Shown: positions 1 through 7,585, counted from the first letter of the stretch. The stretch is 21,736 nucleotides of DNA from Candidatus Anoxychlamydiales bacterium (GCA_011064905.1 JAAKFW010000002.1:1-21736); one strand, 5' to 3'. Notes: generated by a model not told the origin, from the letters alone. Numbers and translations are program-made.

Positions 1-37
1 TTATTACATGTAAACGATCAGCTTCTTTTTGACTCAT
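1..37 (-). CDS. N-terminus of ISNCY-type transposase (partial)
   Basis: Reading leftward from an ATG at 37-35, the strand encodes MSQKEADRLHVI and then leaves the window. That beginning matches the usual opening of ISNCY-group transposases, where an MSQKE.DRL.VI motif precedes a helix-turn-helix that binds the element's ends. Only 12 codons are visible, so the assignment rests on recalled motif similarity. Whether the gene is intact cannot be judged. A 7-base inverted repeat (GCCCAAA at 46-52, TTTGGGC at 101-107) lies just outside it and may belong to the element's end. The porin gene starts 166 bases away in the opposite direction. Confidence 0.5.
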   Translation of the reverse strand, partial: MSQKEADRLHVI

Positions 38-202
38 AAATACTTGCCCAAAATTAGAAACCTCGATACTAAAATTTTTAGTTCAAGGCATCATTATAAC
101 TTTGGGCTTGCAATCATAAATAAAAGTTTAATTTTGTTTTAATTTTTTTCTGTTAAAGAGTATAAAAAAGTTAGATAATTTTGAAAAAAGGGAAAGCTTA
201 AA

Positions 203-1258
203 ATGAAAAAGTTATTTTTTTTAGCATCAGTTTTAGTTTTAGGATTAGTAAGCAGCTCATTTGCTGATACATGTTGTCCTAAGCCAACTAAAGATCCATG
301 TTTTGATGATTCAGATCTTTTTAGAAAAGATGATTGCGTAGTATTTGCGAATGGCGAGTTTTTATATTGGAGAGCAGATACAGGCGCATTAGAATATGCT
401 TTTCAGTATAACCAATCAGCAACTGCAGGCATTGGAACTACATATGGACTAGGTGATTATAAAATTGCTGATTATAACTATGATCCTGGATTTAGACTAG
501 CATTTGGGTGGTATAACGCTCCTGATTTTTGGCAATTATACGGACAGTTTACTTGGATGAGAATAACTGGATCTGATTCAGAAAGCAGAACTGATGTAGC
601 AGCTGAGCCATTGGTTGGTGCTTTTTTTCAAAATGCTATTTTAGGAGCTGAGCTTCAATCGGCTTCTAGCAAATTAAAATTAAATCATGAGCTTGCAGAT
701 GTTTTAGTATCTAGAGTTTTTATTACCAATCCACATCTTAGACTTCGTCTTTTCGGAGGTTTTACAGGCGGTAGAATAAAACAGATATTTAATATTACAT
801 ATACCGATACAAATGCTCTATCAGAGAGAATTTTCAACAAATGGAGCTTTGTAGGTATTGGTTTTAGACTAGGATTGGATATCGATTGGTTTTGGGGAAA
901 CAACTTCTATTTAACAGGAAAATTATCTACTGCTCCTTTAATTGGAAAACATAACAATTATGCTAGAATTACAGCAGATACGAGCGGAGTGGAGCTCCAA
1001 AATATAAGATATTCTAAATACCGTGGCGCATATAACGTAGATGCATATGTTGGTCCATCGTATCAAAAGTCTTTTGATTGCGCTAGAATGGAGGTTTTTG
1101 CAGGTTATGAGCTAGATGGATGGTTCAATGTACATGAAATAATTAGACCAACAGGTTCTACAAATGCAAACGCTTTAACAACTGAACAAATTGCTAGAAT
1201 TAATTCTGGAATGTTTTTAATGCATGGACTTACTGCAAGATTGAGTGTAGACTTTTAA
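203..1258 (+). CDS. MOMP-like outer-membrane porin (Legionella-OMP / Lpg1974 type)
   Basis: Probable pore-forming beta-barrel of the outer membrane. Residues 1-21 form a signal peptide (KK, a hydrophobic core LFFLASVLVLGLV, then SSSFA with likely cleavage before Asp22). The mature start is cysteine-rich (Cys24, 25, 33, 45), with one late cysteine in FDCARMEVF, which would suit the disulfide-linked envelopes of chlamydiae. FANGEFLYWRADTGALEYAF (residues 48-67) is the typical opening of the Legionella-type major outer-membrane protein family, widely expanded in environmental chlamydiae. Aromatic alternating strands fill the rest, and the protein ends in Phe (LSVDF), the usual barrel-end signal. 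At 351 residues the length fits the family. The ATG has a good ribosome site (AAGGGA, 188-193). The stop codon lies four bases from the 3' end of the convergent RNase P RNA. Exact substrate or pore selectivity cannot be told. Confidence 0.85.
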   Translation: MKKLFFLASVLVLGLVSSSFADTCCPKPTKDPCFDDSDLFRKDDCVVFANGEFLYWRADTGALEYAFQYNQSATAGIGTTYGLGDYKIADYNYDPGFRLAFGWYNAPDFWQLYGQFTWMRITGSDSESRTDVAAEPLVGAFFQNAILGAELQSASSKLKLNHELADVLVSRVFITNPHLRLRLFGGFTGGRIKQIFNITYTDTNALSERIFNKWSFVGIGFRLGLDIDWFWGNNFYLTGKLSTAPLIGKHNNYARITADTSGVELQNIRYSKYRGAYNVDAYVGPSYQKSFDCARMEVFAGYELDGWFNVHEIIRPTGSTNANALTTEQIARINSGMFLMHGLTARLSVDF

Positions 1259-1261
1259 AAA

Positions 1262-1586
1262 GCAGGGAAAAGCGTAAGCCGGATTTTGTTTTACTAGTCA
1301 TTCATCTAGGGATTTTGTCACCAAAATCCTCAAGCGACTCACCATTGAGATTTAGCGAAAAGATACGCATCTCTCATAACATAGTCTTGCTTTCGATGGG
1401 GTTTACAACACTTTAAATTACTCTAAAGCGATTTTAAAAAAAATCTTTTCACTCTTCTAAAAATTAGAAGTTTTGGTCTCTTTTGCACTTTCCGTAGCTT
1501 TGAGCTCCCAGATTTTCTCTGGCATCGTCTTTTATAAAGTCCAGACTTTCCTCTACTAAAAGTAGCGACTAGATGCTTTTCCCTTA
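1262..1586 (-). ncRNA. rnpB: RNase P RNA (bacterial type A)
   Basis: Catalytic RNA that removes 5' leaders from pre-tRNAs. On the minus strand the conserved elements occur in order: GAGGAAAGTCTGGACT (5' core), GGGAGCTC, GTGCAAAAGAGAC, GTAAACCCCATCGAAAGCAAGACTA, CTAGATGAATGACTAG, and the 3' core AAAATCCGGCTTACG. The two ends close into a perfect 10-bp P1 helix, pairing 1575-1584 (AGGGAAAAGC in the RNA) with 1264-1273. That pairing sets the boundaries to within a few bases. The length of about 325 nt is normal. The 5' end begins only about 5 bases after the stop codon of the CT398-like gene on the same strand, so the RNA may be processed from a shared transcript. A GGU lies in the expected L15 region (1343-1341). 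Confidence 0.95.
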
Positions 1587-1591
1587 AATAT

Positions 1592-2362
1592 TTATGATTT
1601 TAAAACTTTTCTTCTTCTTCTTCTTTTTGTAGCAACAGTAAGGCCTTCTAGATCTTCGCTCTCTTGCCAAAAAAGCATTCTAGAGCAATGCTCACAAAAA
1701 ATTAGTCTTTCGCCTTTTCTAACAGAATTTTCATGTTGCGCTGTTAACGCTATATGACAACCGGAACAAGTTCTATTTTCCATAGGAACTAAAACCCGAT
1801 CTTTTTTATTTCTAAGCAGCTTTTCATATATCTTTAAAACATCAGTGTCAGCATCTTTTGATAAAACATCTCTTTTTTCTTTTAGTTCTTTTCCCTCTTT
1901 ATTTATAAGATTGATGTTATTTGCAATCTCTTCTTCTAAAGATTTAGAACTCTCTGCTGATGAACTCAAAGACAGTCTTATTTTTTCTAAAATTTCTTCT
2001 TCTGAATGTTTTTTGTCTATTAGATCTGATGTTTGTCGCACTGTTGCTACTCTTTGCCTTTCTAGTGTACTCATCTCTTGTGTAAGAGCGTTAAATTCTT
2101 CAACTTTTTTAATAGCGCTTTGTTTTGCTTCTAGTTTTTTTAGCTTTTCTTTAAGCTCTGATATAGTGTTTTCTTGCGTAACAATGGTTGTACTAAGCTC
2201 TTCAATTTCGACTTCTTTTTCACTTTGCTGTTTTTTTAGATCTCTTCTTAAAGCTGCAATATGTTCTAGCTCAGATAGCCTTTCTTTTTTGACTCCCATA
2301 AGCCTTAACATTTTCATGTCTAAGTCTTGAAGCTCCAAGATACGTTTGAGTGCTGATAGCAT
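1592..2362 (-). CDS. Coiled-coil zinc-ribbon protein, CT398/CdsZ-like (COG1579)
   Basis: Residues 1-185 are almost entirely heptad-rich charged helix (a long antiparallel coiled coil is the known fold of the family). A C4 zinc ribbon follows, with Cys199-X2-Cys202 and Cys223-X2-Cys226, and then a very basic tail (KRRRRRK). This is the layout of the COG1579/DUF164 family. From memory, the Chlamydia trachomatis member CT398 (CdsZ) has been reported to bind sigma-54 (RpoN) and type III secretion export components, so a role as a scaffold between secretion and transcription is possible here but is inference. At 256 residues it has the usual length. The ATG is backed by AAGGGG five bases upstream. 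rnpB follows on the same strand after about 5 bases, which suggests cotranscription. Confidence 0.85.
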   Translation of the reverse strand: MLSALKRILELQDLDMKMLRLMGVKKERLSELEHIAALRRDLKKQQSEKEVEIEELSTTIVTQENTISELKEKLKKLEAKQSAIKKVEEFNALTQEMSTLERQRVATVRQTSDLIDKKHSEEEILEKIRLSLSSSAESSKSLEEEIANNINLINKEGKELKEKRDVLSKDADTDVLKIYEKLLRNKKDRVLVPMENRTCSGCHIALTAQHENSVRKGERLIFCEHCSRMLFWQESEDLEGLTVATKRRRRRKVLKS

Positions 2363-2608
2363 TTTAACCCCTTAATGTTGCCTTAAATCTTGATTTTTAA
2401 TAGTTTGATGACCATTTTAATATTTTTATCTCATATTTTCAAGTGAAATATTTTATTTAATAATAGTAATAAAAGTTTCACTTTATAATGTGAAGCTATC
2501 TGTTTAATTAAACAAAATAATATGATAGTATAATTAATTATAATAAGACAGATGTCAAAACATCTATAAAATAATATAATTAAATTTTTAATAAAAGAGG
2601 AGATCGAT
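2363..2608 (+). other. Divergent AT-rich intergenic region with competing hairpins
   Basis: Noncoding spacer of 246 bases between the leftward CT398-like gene and the rightward ankyrin-like gene, so it must carry promoters for both. Three complementary blocks are visible: AAGTGAAA (2441-2448), TTTCACTT (2476-2483) and GTGAAGCT (2490-2497). The middle block can pair with either neighbour, but not both. A small hairpin, AGATGT-caaa-ACATCT, lies at 2550-2565. No clear -35/-10 pair stands out against the high AT background. The pairings may be chance in such biased sequence. Confidence 0.35.
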
Positions 2609-3199
2609 ATGTCAATAAATGAATTAAGTGGTTTTCCAAAAATGTCTTTAATGCAACGCCCTGTCCATCAGTGCATTATGAATGAAATAGGTAAAGATCC
2701 AAATATTAAGGAGTTAGCTATTAAGTGCTATGAAGGGCGATATTCTAATGGAAATTCGACACCTTTAGTTCTCTATGCAATGCATTTTGAAAGTTTTTTC
2801 TTGGTTAAGAAATTTCGTGAAATAGATAAAGAGAGCAGGGATTTTCCATTAAATAACTTGATAATGAATGTAGCAGTGAAAGGCATTAAATCTACTGAAA
2901 TAAGAGGTTATCTTTTTTCTGAAGCTACTAAAAAAGAGCTTAGCGAGATTCTGCTTTATTCAGGAAATGCGGGGAAAATTGCGCATCAAAAGACTATTTT
3001 ACATGTAGCGATTGAAAAAAACGATCAAGATTTAATAAGTAGATTAATGAAAAAGGAAGTTGATTTAGATGTAAGAGATGAAACAGGAAAAACTTCTATA
3101 GAATTAGCTAATTTGAAAGGAAAACCTTTAGAAGTTGCTGGACGCCAACCGAATCTATTTGCTGATTCGCCGCTTAATGTGAAATTCTCATTCAAATAA
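2609..3199 (+). CDS. Small ankyrin-repeat-like protein, possible effector
   Basis: I do not recognise the full protein. Its C-terminal half has an ankyrin-like unit: KTILHVAIEKNDQDLISRLM followed by KKEVDLDVRDETGKTSIELA (about residues 132-172), which shows the T-LH-A, L-GAD-V-D and G-T-L-A pattern. Residues 51-95 (TPLVLYAMHFESFFLVKKF...) look like a degenerate unit. Ankyrin proteins bind other proteins and are common among host-directed proteins of intracellular bacteria, so an effector role is possible but unproven. There is no signal peptide or membrane segment. The start is well supported, with AGAGGAG at 2596-2602 six bases before the ATG. The gene stands alone, with a terminator hairpin about 140 bases downstream. 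Confidence 0.65.
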   Translation: MSINELSGFPKMSLMQRPVHQCIMNEIGKDPNIKELAIKCYEGRYSNGNSTPLVLYAMHFESFFLVKKFREIDKESRDFPLNNLIMNVAVKGIKSTEIRGYLFSEATKKELSEILLYSGNAGKIAHQKTILHVAIEKNDQDLISRLMKKEVDLDVRDETGKTSIELANLKGKPLEVAGRQPNLFADSPLNVKFSFK

Positions 3200-3339
3200 A
3201 AAAATATAATAGAAATATGATGATATTGCTTTAATTATTACTGGAGTTTGCAAGATAAATCCTCCTATTGCGATCTCCTATTTACCAAATTTAGATAATG
3301 CTGAAATTAGATAATCTTATAGAATTTAATAAACTATAG

Positions 3340-3373
3340 AACTCTCCTCGTTTTTGCGATGGAGAGTTTTTTT
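3340..3373 (+). terminator. Rho-independent terminator
   Basis: A perfect 8-bp stem, AACTCTCC (3340-3347) with GGAGAGTT (3361-3368), encloses a 13-base loop and is followed by a T run to 3373. It lies downstream of the ankyrin-like gene and about 80 bases before glyA, so it would separate the two transcripts. Confidence 0.75.
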
Positions 3374-3449
3374 ATGAAAATAAAAAAAATCGCATGCTCA
3401 TATAAATTAAATTTGATATTATTCATTTAATTAAAAAAGGGTCTTGGTT

Positions 3450-4928
3450 ATGGATTATCTCAGCAATTATTTTGAAAAAGTTAAAAAAGATAAAAGAAGT
3501 AAAAAAGCAATAGCTTTTTTTGCATCTTTAGATAGTGTAAATGAAATATATCCTCAAGTGGCTGAAGACATTTTAAAAGAGCTAAAAGATCAAAGATCCT
3601 ATCTAAAGTTAATAGCATCTGAGAATTTTTCATCTTTAGCAACTCAGCTTGCTATGGGTAATCTTTTAACTGACAAATATTCAGAAGGATATGTAAAACA
3701 TAGATTCTATGCAGGGTGCGAAAACGTTGATAATATTGAACAGTTAGCTATCGATGAGGCTAAAAAACTATTTAATGCAGATCATGTATACGTACAACCT
3801 CATTCAGGTTCTGACGCTAACTTAGTTGCTCTTTGGTCTATTTTAGTTCATAAAATCCAGAATAAAGAAGTTGAAAAACTCTCTAAAAAAAATGCAATGG
3901 AACTAACTAAAGATGAGTATGAAAAAATACGTCAACTTTTAGTTAATCAAAAAGTTATGGGAATGTCTCTTAACTCAGGAGGTCATTTAACGCATGGCTA
4001 TAGACTCAATATATCCTCAAAATTCCTGAGATCATATACATATGATGTAGATCCTAAAACCCATCTTTTAGATTATAAAAGGCTAGAGACTCAAGTAAAA
4101 GAGATAAAACCTTTAATACTTATAGCCGGTTACTCTGCATATTCTAGAAAATTAGATTTTGCTAAATTAAAAGAGATAGCATCTACTGTAGAAGCTGTGT
4201 TAATGGTAGATATGGCTCATTTTGCAGGTCTTGTTGCTGGAAAAGTTTTCACAAAAAATTTCGATCCTATCCCATACGCAGATATTATAACTTCCACTAC
4301 ACATAAAACTCTTCGAGGGCCTAGAGGAGGGCTTATTCTTTGTAAGAATGAATATAAAGAGACAATAGATAGAGGCTGCCCGCTTGTTTTAGGAGGTCCT
4401 ATGCCAAATGTAATTGCAGCAAAAGCTGTAGCTTTTAAAGAAGCTAATACAAAAGATTTTCAAAACTATTCCTCTCAGGTAGTAAAAAACGCAAAAGCTC
4501 TAGCGAATCAACTGATGGAAAATGGAGTAAAAATCTTAACTGATGGAACGGAAAATCATTTAATTGTTATGGATGTATATTCTAGTTTTAAATTAACTGG
4601 CAGGCAAGCTGAAACAGCCCTTCGATCTTCCGGCATAACAGTTAACAGAAATTCTATTCCTGAAGATCAAAACGGCCCTTGGTACACCTCAGGCATTAGA
4701 CTTGGCACTCCAGCTTTAACAACGCTTGGAATGAAAGAAAACGAGATGAAAAGAGTTGCAGATGTCATATATGACGTTTTAAAGAATTCAAAGCCTACTC
4801 TAAATCCTAAAACTAACGGGCCGTCAAAAGCAAAATCAGATACTGACCCCTCGATTTTAACTGAAAACCAAAATGAGATAAGAAATCTCTTGGATAATTT
4901 CATTTTGTATCCAGAGCTTGTTTTATAA
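3450..4928 (+). CDS. glyA: Serine hydroxymethyltransferase
   Basis: Cytoplasmic PLP enzyme that interconverts serine plus tetrahydrofolate with glycine plus methylene-THF, the main source of one-carbon units. Family motifs are plain: LIASENFSS, LTDKYSEGYVKHRFYAGCENVDNIE, HSGSDAN, MVDMAHFAGLVAG, and the PLP-binding TSTTHKTLRGPRGG with Lys286. At 492 residues it is longer than the roughly 417 of E. coli and matches the long chlamydial type, with an insertion around residues 140-170. From memory, chlamydial GlyA has also been reported to act as a weak alanine racemase, relevant because no separate Alr is known there. I chose ATG 3450 over the in-frame TTG 3444 because AAAAAGGG (3434-3441) is better spaced to the ATG. 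It appears to be a single-gene unit. Confidence 0.95.
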   Translation: MDYLSNYFEKVKKDKRSKKAIAFFASLDSVNEIYPQVAEDILKELKDQRSYLKLIASENFSSLATQLAMGNLLTDKYSEGYVKHRFYAGCENVDNIEQLAIDEAKKLFNADHVYVQPHSGSDANLVALWSILVHKIQNKEVEKLSKKNAMELTKDEYEKIRQLLVNQKVMGMSLNSGGHLTHGYRLNISSKFLRSYTYDVDPKTHLLDYKRLETQVKEIKPLILIAGYSAYSRKLDFAKLKEIASTVEAVLMVDMAHFAGLVAGKVFTKNFDPIPYADIITSTTHKTLRGPRGGLILCKNEYKETIDRGCPLVLGGPMPNVIAAKAVAFKEANTKDFQNYSSQVVKNAKALANQLMENGVKILTDGTENHLIVMDVYSSFKLTGRQAETALRSSGITVNRNSIPEDQNGPWYTSGIRLGTPALTTLGMKENEMKRVADVIYDVLKNSKPTLNPKTNGPSKAKSDTDPSILTENQNEIRNLLDNFILYPELVL

Positions 4929-4933
4929 TATTC

Positions 4934-4977
4934 CTTAAGCTACCGGGCATCTTTTGTTTACGCTAGCATTAAGTTTT
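4934..4977 (+). terminator. Possible glyA terminator
   Basis: CTTAAGCTA (4934-4942) can pair with TAGCATTAAG (4964-4973) as a 9-bp stem with one bulged A and a 21-base loop, followed by only four T. It is placed right after glyA, but the loop is long and the T tract short, so this is a weak call. Confidence 0.3.
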
Positions 4978-5009
4978 AGCCTTCTTGTAAACCGTTTGTA
5001 GTGAAGCCG

Positions 5010-5040
5010 TTGATCTGATTGTAAAAACATCTTATATAAT
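5010..5040 (+). promoter_or_regulatory. Candidate sigma-70-type promoter
   Basis: TTGATC (5010-5015) and a perfect TATAAT (5035-5040) are separated by 19 bases, about 90 bases before the small gene at 5128. The -10 is good, but the spacer is long and the region is AT-rich, so chance is possible. Confidence 0.35.
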
Positions 5041-5127
5041 AGAATTTTTATTGATATTAATTAACTAAATATTTAATAATATATGATCATAATCATGAAA
5101 ATTAGTTAATAAAAAAAAGAGATAAAA

Positions 5128-5418
5128 ATGTCAGCAAAAAGAGTAAGCTTTGCGCCTCAACATGAGCGGATAACTCTTTATGATGATGGCTCTTGTGAGA
5201 CTGAAAAAGAAGATCTTAAAATATCAAATATCGGAAAAAAAGCTCTAAGCAAAGAAGATAAAAAGGCAATTTTGGAAGAAATTGAGAGTTTTGAAGAGAG
5301 GCAAATACAGTTAGTAGACTCAATAGGGGGAATTAAAGATGAGGCTCAAAGAGAGACTCATTTTATTGAGATACACAAATTAAAAATAGCTATTGATGCT
5401 CTTAAAATGAAGTTATAA
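5128..5418 (+). CDS. Small charged helical protein, unknown
   Basis: A 96-residue protein I do not recognise. The N-terminus (MSAKRVSFAPQHERITLYDDGSCETE) looks unstructured and polar. Residues 38-96 form a highly charged, probably helical or coiled-coil region (SKEDKKAILEEIESFEERQIQLVDSI...). There is no signal peptide, membrane segment or cysteine pair. A weak purine-rich ribosome site precedes the ATG, and a TATAAT promoter candidate lies about 90 bases upstream. Directly downstream is a stronger ribosome site leading into a broken mini-gene, so this may once have been the first gene of a pair. No function is proposed. Confidence 0.6.
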   Translation: MSAKRVSFAPQHERITLYDDGSCETEKEDLKISNIGKKALSKEDKKAILEEIESFEERQIQLVDSIGGIKDEAQRETHFIEIHKLKIAIDALKMKL

Positions 5419-5442
5419 AAATTATAAAAAAAGGAGATTTTT

Positions 5443-5513
5443 ATGGTAACAAGTAGAATAGGTAGTTCTTGGAAAAACCTGCAATAGATATTTCTAAATA
5501 TAGGCATATTTAA
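5443..5513 (+). pseudogene. Broken mini-gene behind a strong ribosome site
   Basis: AAAAAAAGGAG (to 5435) lies seven bases before ATG 5443, one of the best ribosome sites in the window, yet the frame stops after 14 codons (MVTSRIGSSWKNLQ, TAG 5485-5487). A one-base shift near 5470 would continue as LEKPAIDISKYRHI to a stop at 5511-5513. The transposase relic begins about 50 bases further on. The simplest reading is a gene beginning whose remainder was lost or displaced by the transposon, with a frameshift added. A genuine 14-residue peptide or leader cannot be excluded. Confidence 0.4.
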
Positions 5514-5561
5514 CCTAAAAACGGCAAAATCATTATGAAAAATATTGTTAAATCGATGATT

Positions 5562-6063
5562 TCAATCATATCTTTTTGAGATCCCAACAACTTTCCTTTT
5601 AAAAATTTCACAAAAATGCAACTCAAGATCAATCGCCATTTTTTCTCTTTGTAAATTTGCATTTTTTTTAAATGCAGATCTTAGTAGGTTAGGATTAACA
5701 TCACCTATCCTTTGTCTCATATAAGTATCTGACGGGGGATTTTCAGCAAAATATAAGCTTTTTAAATTTGATACTGATTGAACATTTTTCATCTCTATAT
5801 CGTATGTTAAAAACGAAGGATATTTTAAACTAAAAATTGCAAAGCATAACATTAAACAATCAACAATAGAAATTTCTCCTTTTCTATTTTTGAGGATCTT
5901 GTATTTTTTCAAATTTAGAATAAATTGATTTTAGTAGGGTTTCAACAGATAAAGAGTTTCTTAATGTTTTCATAATAATGCTTAGTTTTTGAGAAAAGAT
6001 GATAAAGTTTTCAAAAAAAACTCTTTGTGCTAAGCTTTTGTTAATATTTTTTTTAAATAGCAT
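5562..6063 (-). pseudogene. Transposase relic, frameshifted and C-terminally truncated
   Basis: Reading left from ATG 6063, an N-terminal part (MLFKKNINKSLAQ..., ending SIYSKFEKIQDPQK) hits a TAG near 5886. A second frame then carries on (RKGEISIVDCLMLCFAIFSLKYPSFLTYD..., NLKSLYFAENPPSDTYMRQRIGDVNPNLLRSAFKK) and ends at 5562. The segments VDCLM..AIF.LKYPS, NL.SLY and P.DT.MR.R.DVNP..LR..FK are a recognisable N-terminal signature of a DDE transposase family found in many bacteria. The two frames join if one A is removed from the A5 run at about 5889-5893. Full-length members are about 400 residues or more, so the catalytic domain is missing. No terminal inverted repeats or target duplication could be identified. 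Confidence 0.75.
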
Positions 6064-6172
6064 GTCGGAAGACTTTTTTATTTTTAGTTTTTTGATAAAT
6101 AAAAAAAGCTAAATTATGAATTTTGCAAGAAGATCTATAGTGGATTAATCTTCATGATGACAGGAAAATGAT

Positions 6173-7585
6173 ATGTTTAAAGCCCTAAAATCTTGTTTCA
6201 TATTTTCTTTAACATTTTTAAACACCTCTTTATCTTCGCAAAATATTAATTTTTCCTATCCAACTTCTACGCTACTCGGCTCCCCTAATTTAGGCCTTCA
6301 AGGAGAATCCACTCAAATTACAACTAATTCTACAGGGCAATATGTATATGCTATATGGGATAATCCAATAGGCGTTGGAGAAGTAATAGTTGCTGTGTCT
6401 ACAGATTTTGGTGCAACTTGGCCAACTTCTACTGTTATAGCCACAAACATAGGGACAGGAAGAAAAACTCAAATTACAACAGATAGTAGTGGTAAGTATG
6501 TCTATGCAATATGGAATAATGCAAGCAATGTTCAAGTGGCAATTTCCTCAGATTTTGCTCAAACTTGGTCCAATCCTCAATCGACACCAATTAGCACACC
6601 AAATCTAGGCGCCGGAGAAAGAGCTCAAATTACAATCAACTCTACAGGGAAGTATGTTTACGCTTCTTGGAACGTGTCACCTGGAGCTGTCCAAACAGCT
6701 TTTTCATCTGATTTTGGTTTAAATTGGTCATATCCAATATCAACGCCAAAAGGTTCACCAGATCTAGCAACTTCAGGAGAATTTTCTGAAATAACTACTA
6801 GTGATACAGGAGAATTTGTTTATGCTATTTGGAATGTTCCAACATCTGATGATATTCAAGTGGCCGTTTCATCAGATTTTGGTTTAAATTGGTCTGACCC
6901 AACTTCAACTCCAATAAGCTCACCTAATTTATCAACTTTTGGGGAATTCTCTCAAATAACAACTAATAACACAGGAAAATTTGTTTATGCTATTTGGAAT
7001 GACCCATCCGGAAACGCAGTTCAAGTAGCTATTTCATCAGATTTTGCTCAAACTTGGTCCAATCCTACTTCAACCCCCACAGGAACTCTACCAAATCTTG
7101 CCGCAGGATTATTTGCTCAAATAACAACAGATAATAGCGGCAAATATGTCCATGCTATTTGGCATGTCCCTCCAGGAAATGCTCAAGTAGCAACTTCATT
7201 AGATTTTGGCCTAACTTGGTCTTATCCTCTATCAACTCCAAGCAACACTGCAACACCTACTATAGGAGTGGGAGTTGATGCTCAAATAACAACTGATATA
7301 TCCGGCAGATATATTTATGCAGCTTGGAACAACCTTGCTACTGGATTTATTCAAGCAGTACTTTCAACAGATTTTGGTTTGAATTGGTCTAATCCAACTG
7401 CAGTTCCAATTGGAACTATTCCCCCAAACTTAGCAATGGGAGTCAATGCGCAAATAGCAATGGACAACTCGGGTAAATATATCTATGTAATTTGGAATAA
7501 TACAGAGGTTCCGACAATTGTTCAAACGGCCAAAGCTTTTAAAACTTTTTATCCTTTAAACAATTTAACTATTAAGAGAAATTAA
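6173..7585 (+). CDS. Secreted Asp-box repeat protein, probable beta-propeller
   Basis: Residues 1-22 (MFKALKSCFIFSLTFLNTSLSS) are a signal peptide. The rest is eight tandem units of about 52-57 residues with consensus AQITTNSTGKYVYAIWN..., VQVAISSDFGLNWS, PTSTP.GSPNL. Seven units carry an Asp-box (S-D-F-G-x-N/T-W: STDFGATW, SSDFAQTW, SSDFGLNW and so on). The eighth lacks it, while residues 25-45 (NFSYPTSTLLGSPNLGLQGE) supply the missing half-unit, as expected of a ring closed by joining both ends. Asp-boxes mark sialidase-like propellers, but the conserved sialidase catalytic arginines are not evident, so binding or structural use is as likely as an enzyme. ATG 6173 has AGGAAA six bases upstream. 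The gene sits between a transposase relic and convergent xerC, which suggests accessory status. Confidence 0.75.
   Translation: MFKALKSCFIFSLTFLNTSLSSQNINFSYPTSTLLGSPNLGLQGESTQITTNSTGQYVYAIWDNPIGVGEVIVAVSTDFGATWPTSTVIATNIGTGRKTQITTDSSGKYVYAIWNNASNVQVAISSDFAQTWSNPQSTPISTPNLGAGERAQITINSTGKYVYASWNVSPGAVQTAFSSDFGLNWSYPISTPKGSPDLATSGEFSEITTSDTGEFVYAIWNVPTSDDIQVAVSSDFGLNWSDPTSTPISSPNLSTFGEFSQITTNNTGKFVYAIWNDPSGNAVQVAISSDFAQTWSNPTSTPTGTLPNLAAGLFAQITTDNSGKYVHAIWHVPPGNAQVATSLDFGLTWSYPLSTPSNTATPTIGVGVDAQITTDISGRYIYAAWNNLATGFIQAVLSTDFGLNWSNPTAVPIGTIPPNLAMGVNAQIAMDNSGKYIYVIWNNTEVPTIVQTAKAFKTFYPLNNLTIKRN

Noticed and set aside
1845..2330. Long plus-strand open frame opposite the CT398-like gene
   Set aside because: Serine, phenylalanine and leucine-rich composition is the mirror of a lysine and glutamate-rich coiled coil; no ribosome site or family motif.
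3215..3315. Open frame ending INPPIAISYLPNLDNAEIR before the terminator
   Set aside because: About 29 codons after an in-frame TAG, with no start codon or ribosome site; could be a gene remnant but cannot be supported.
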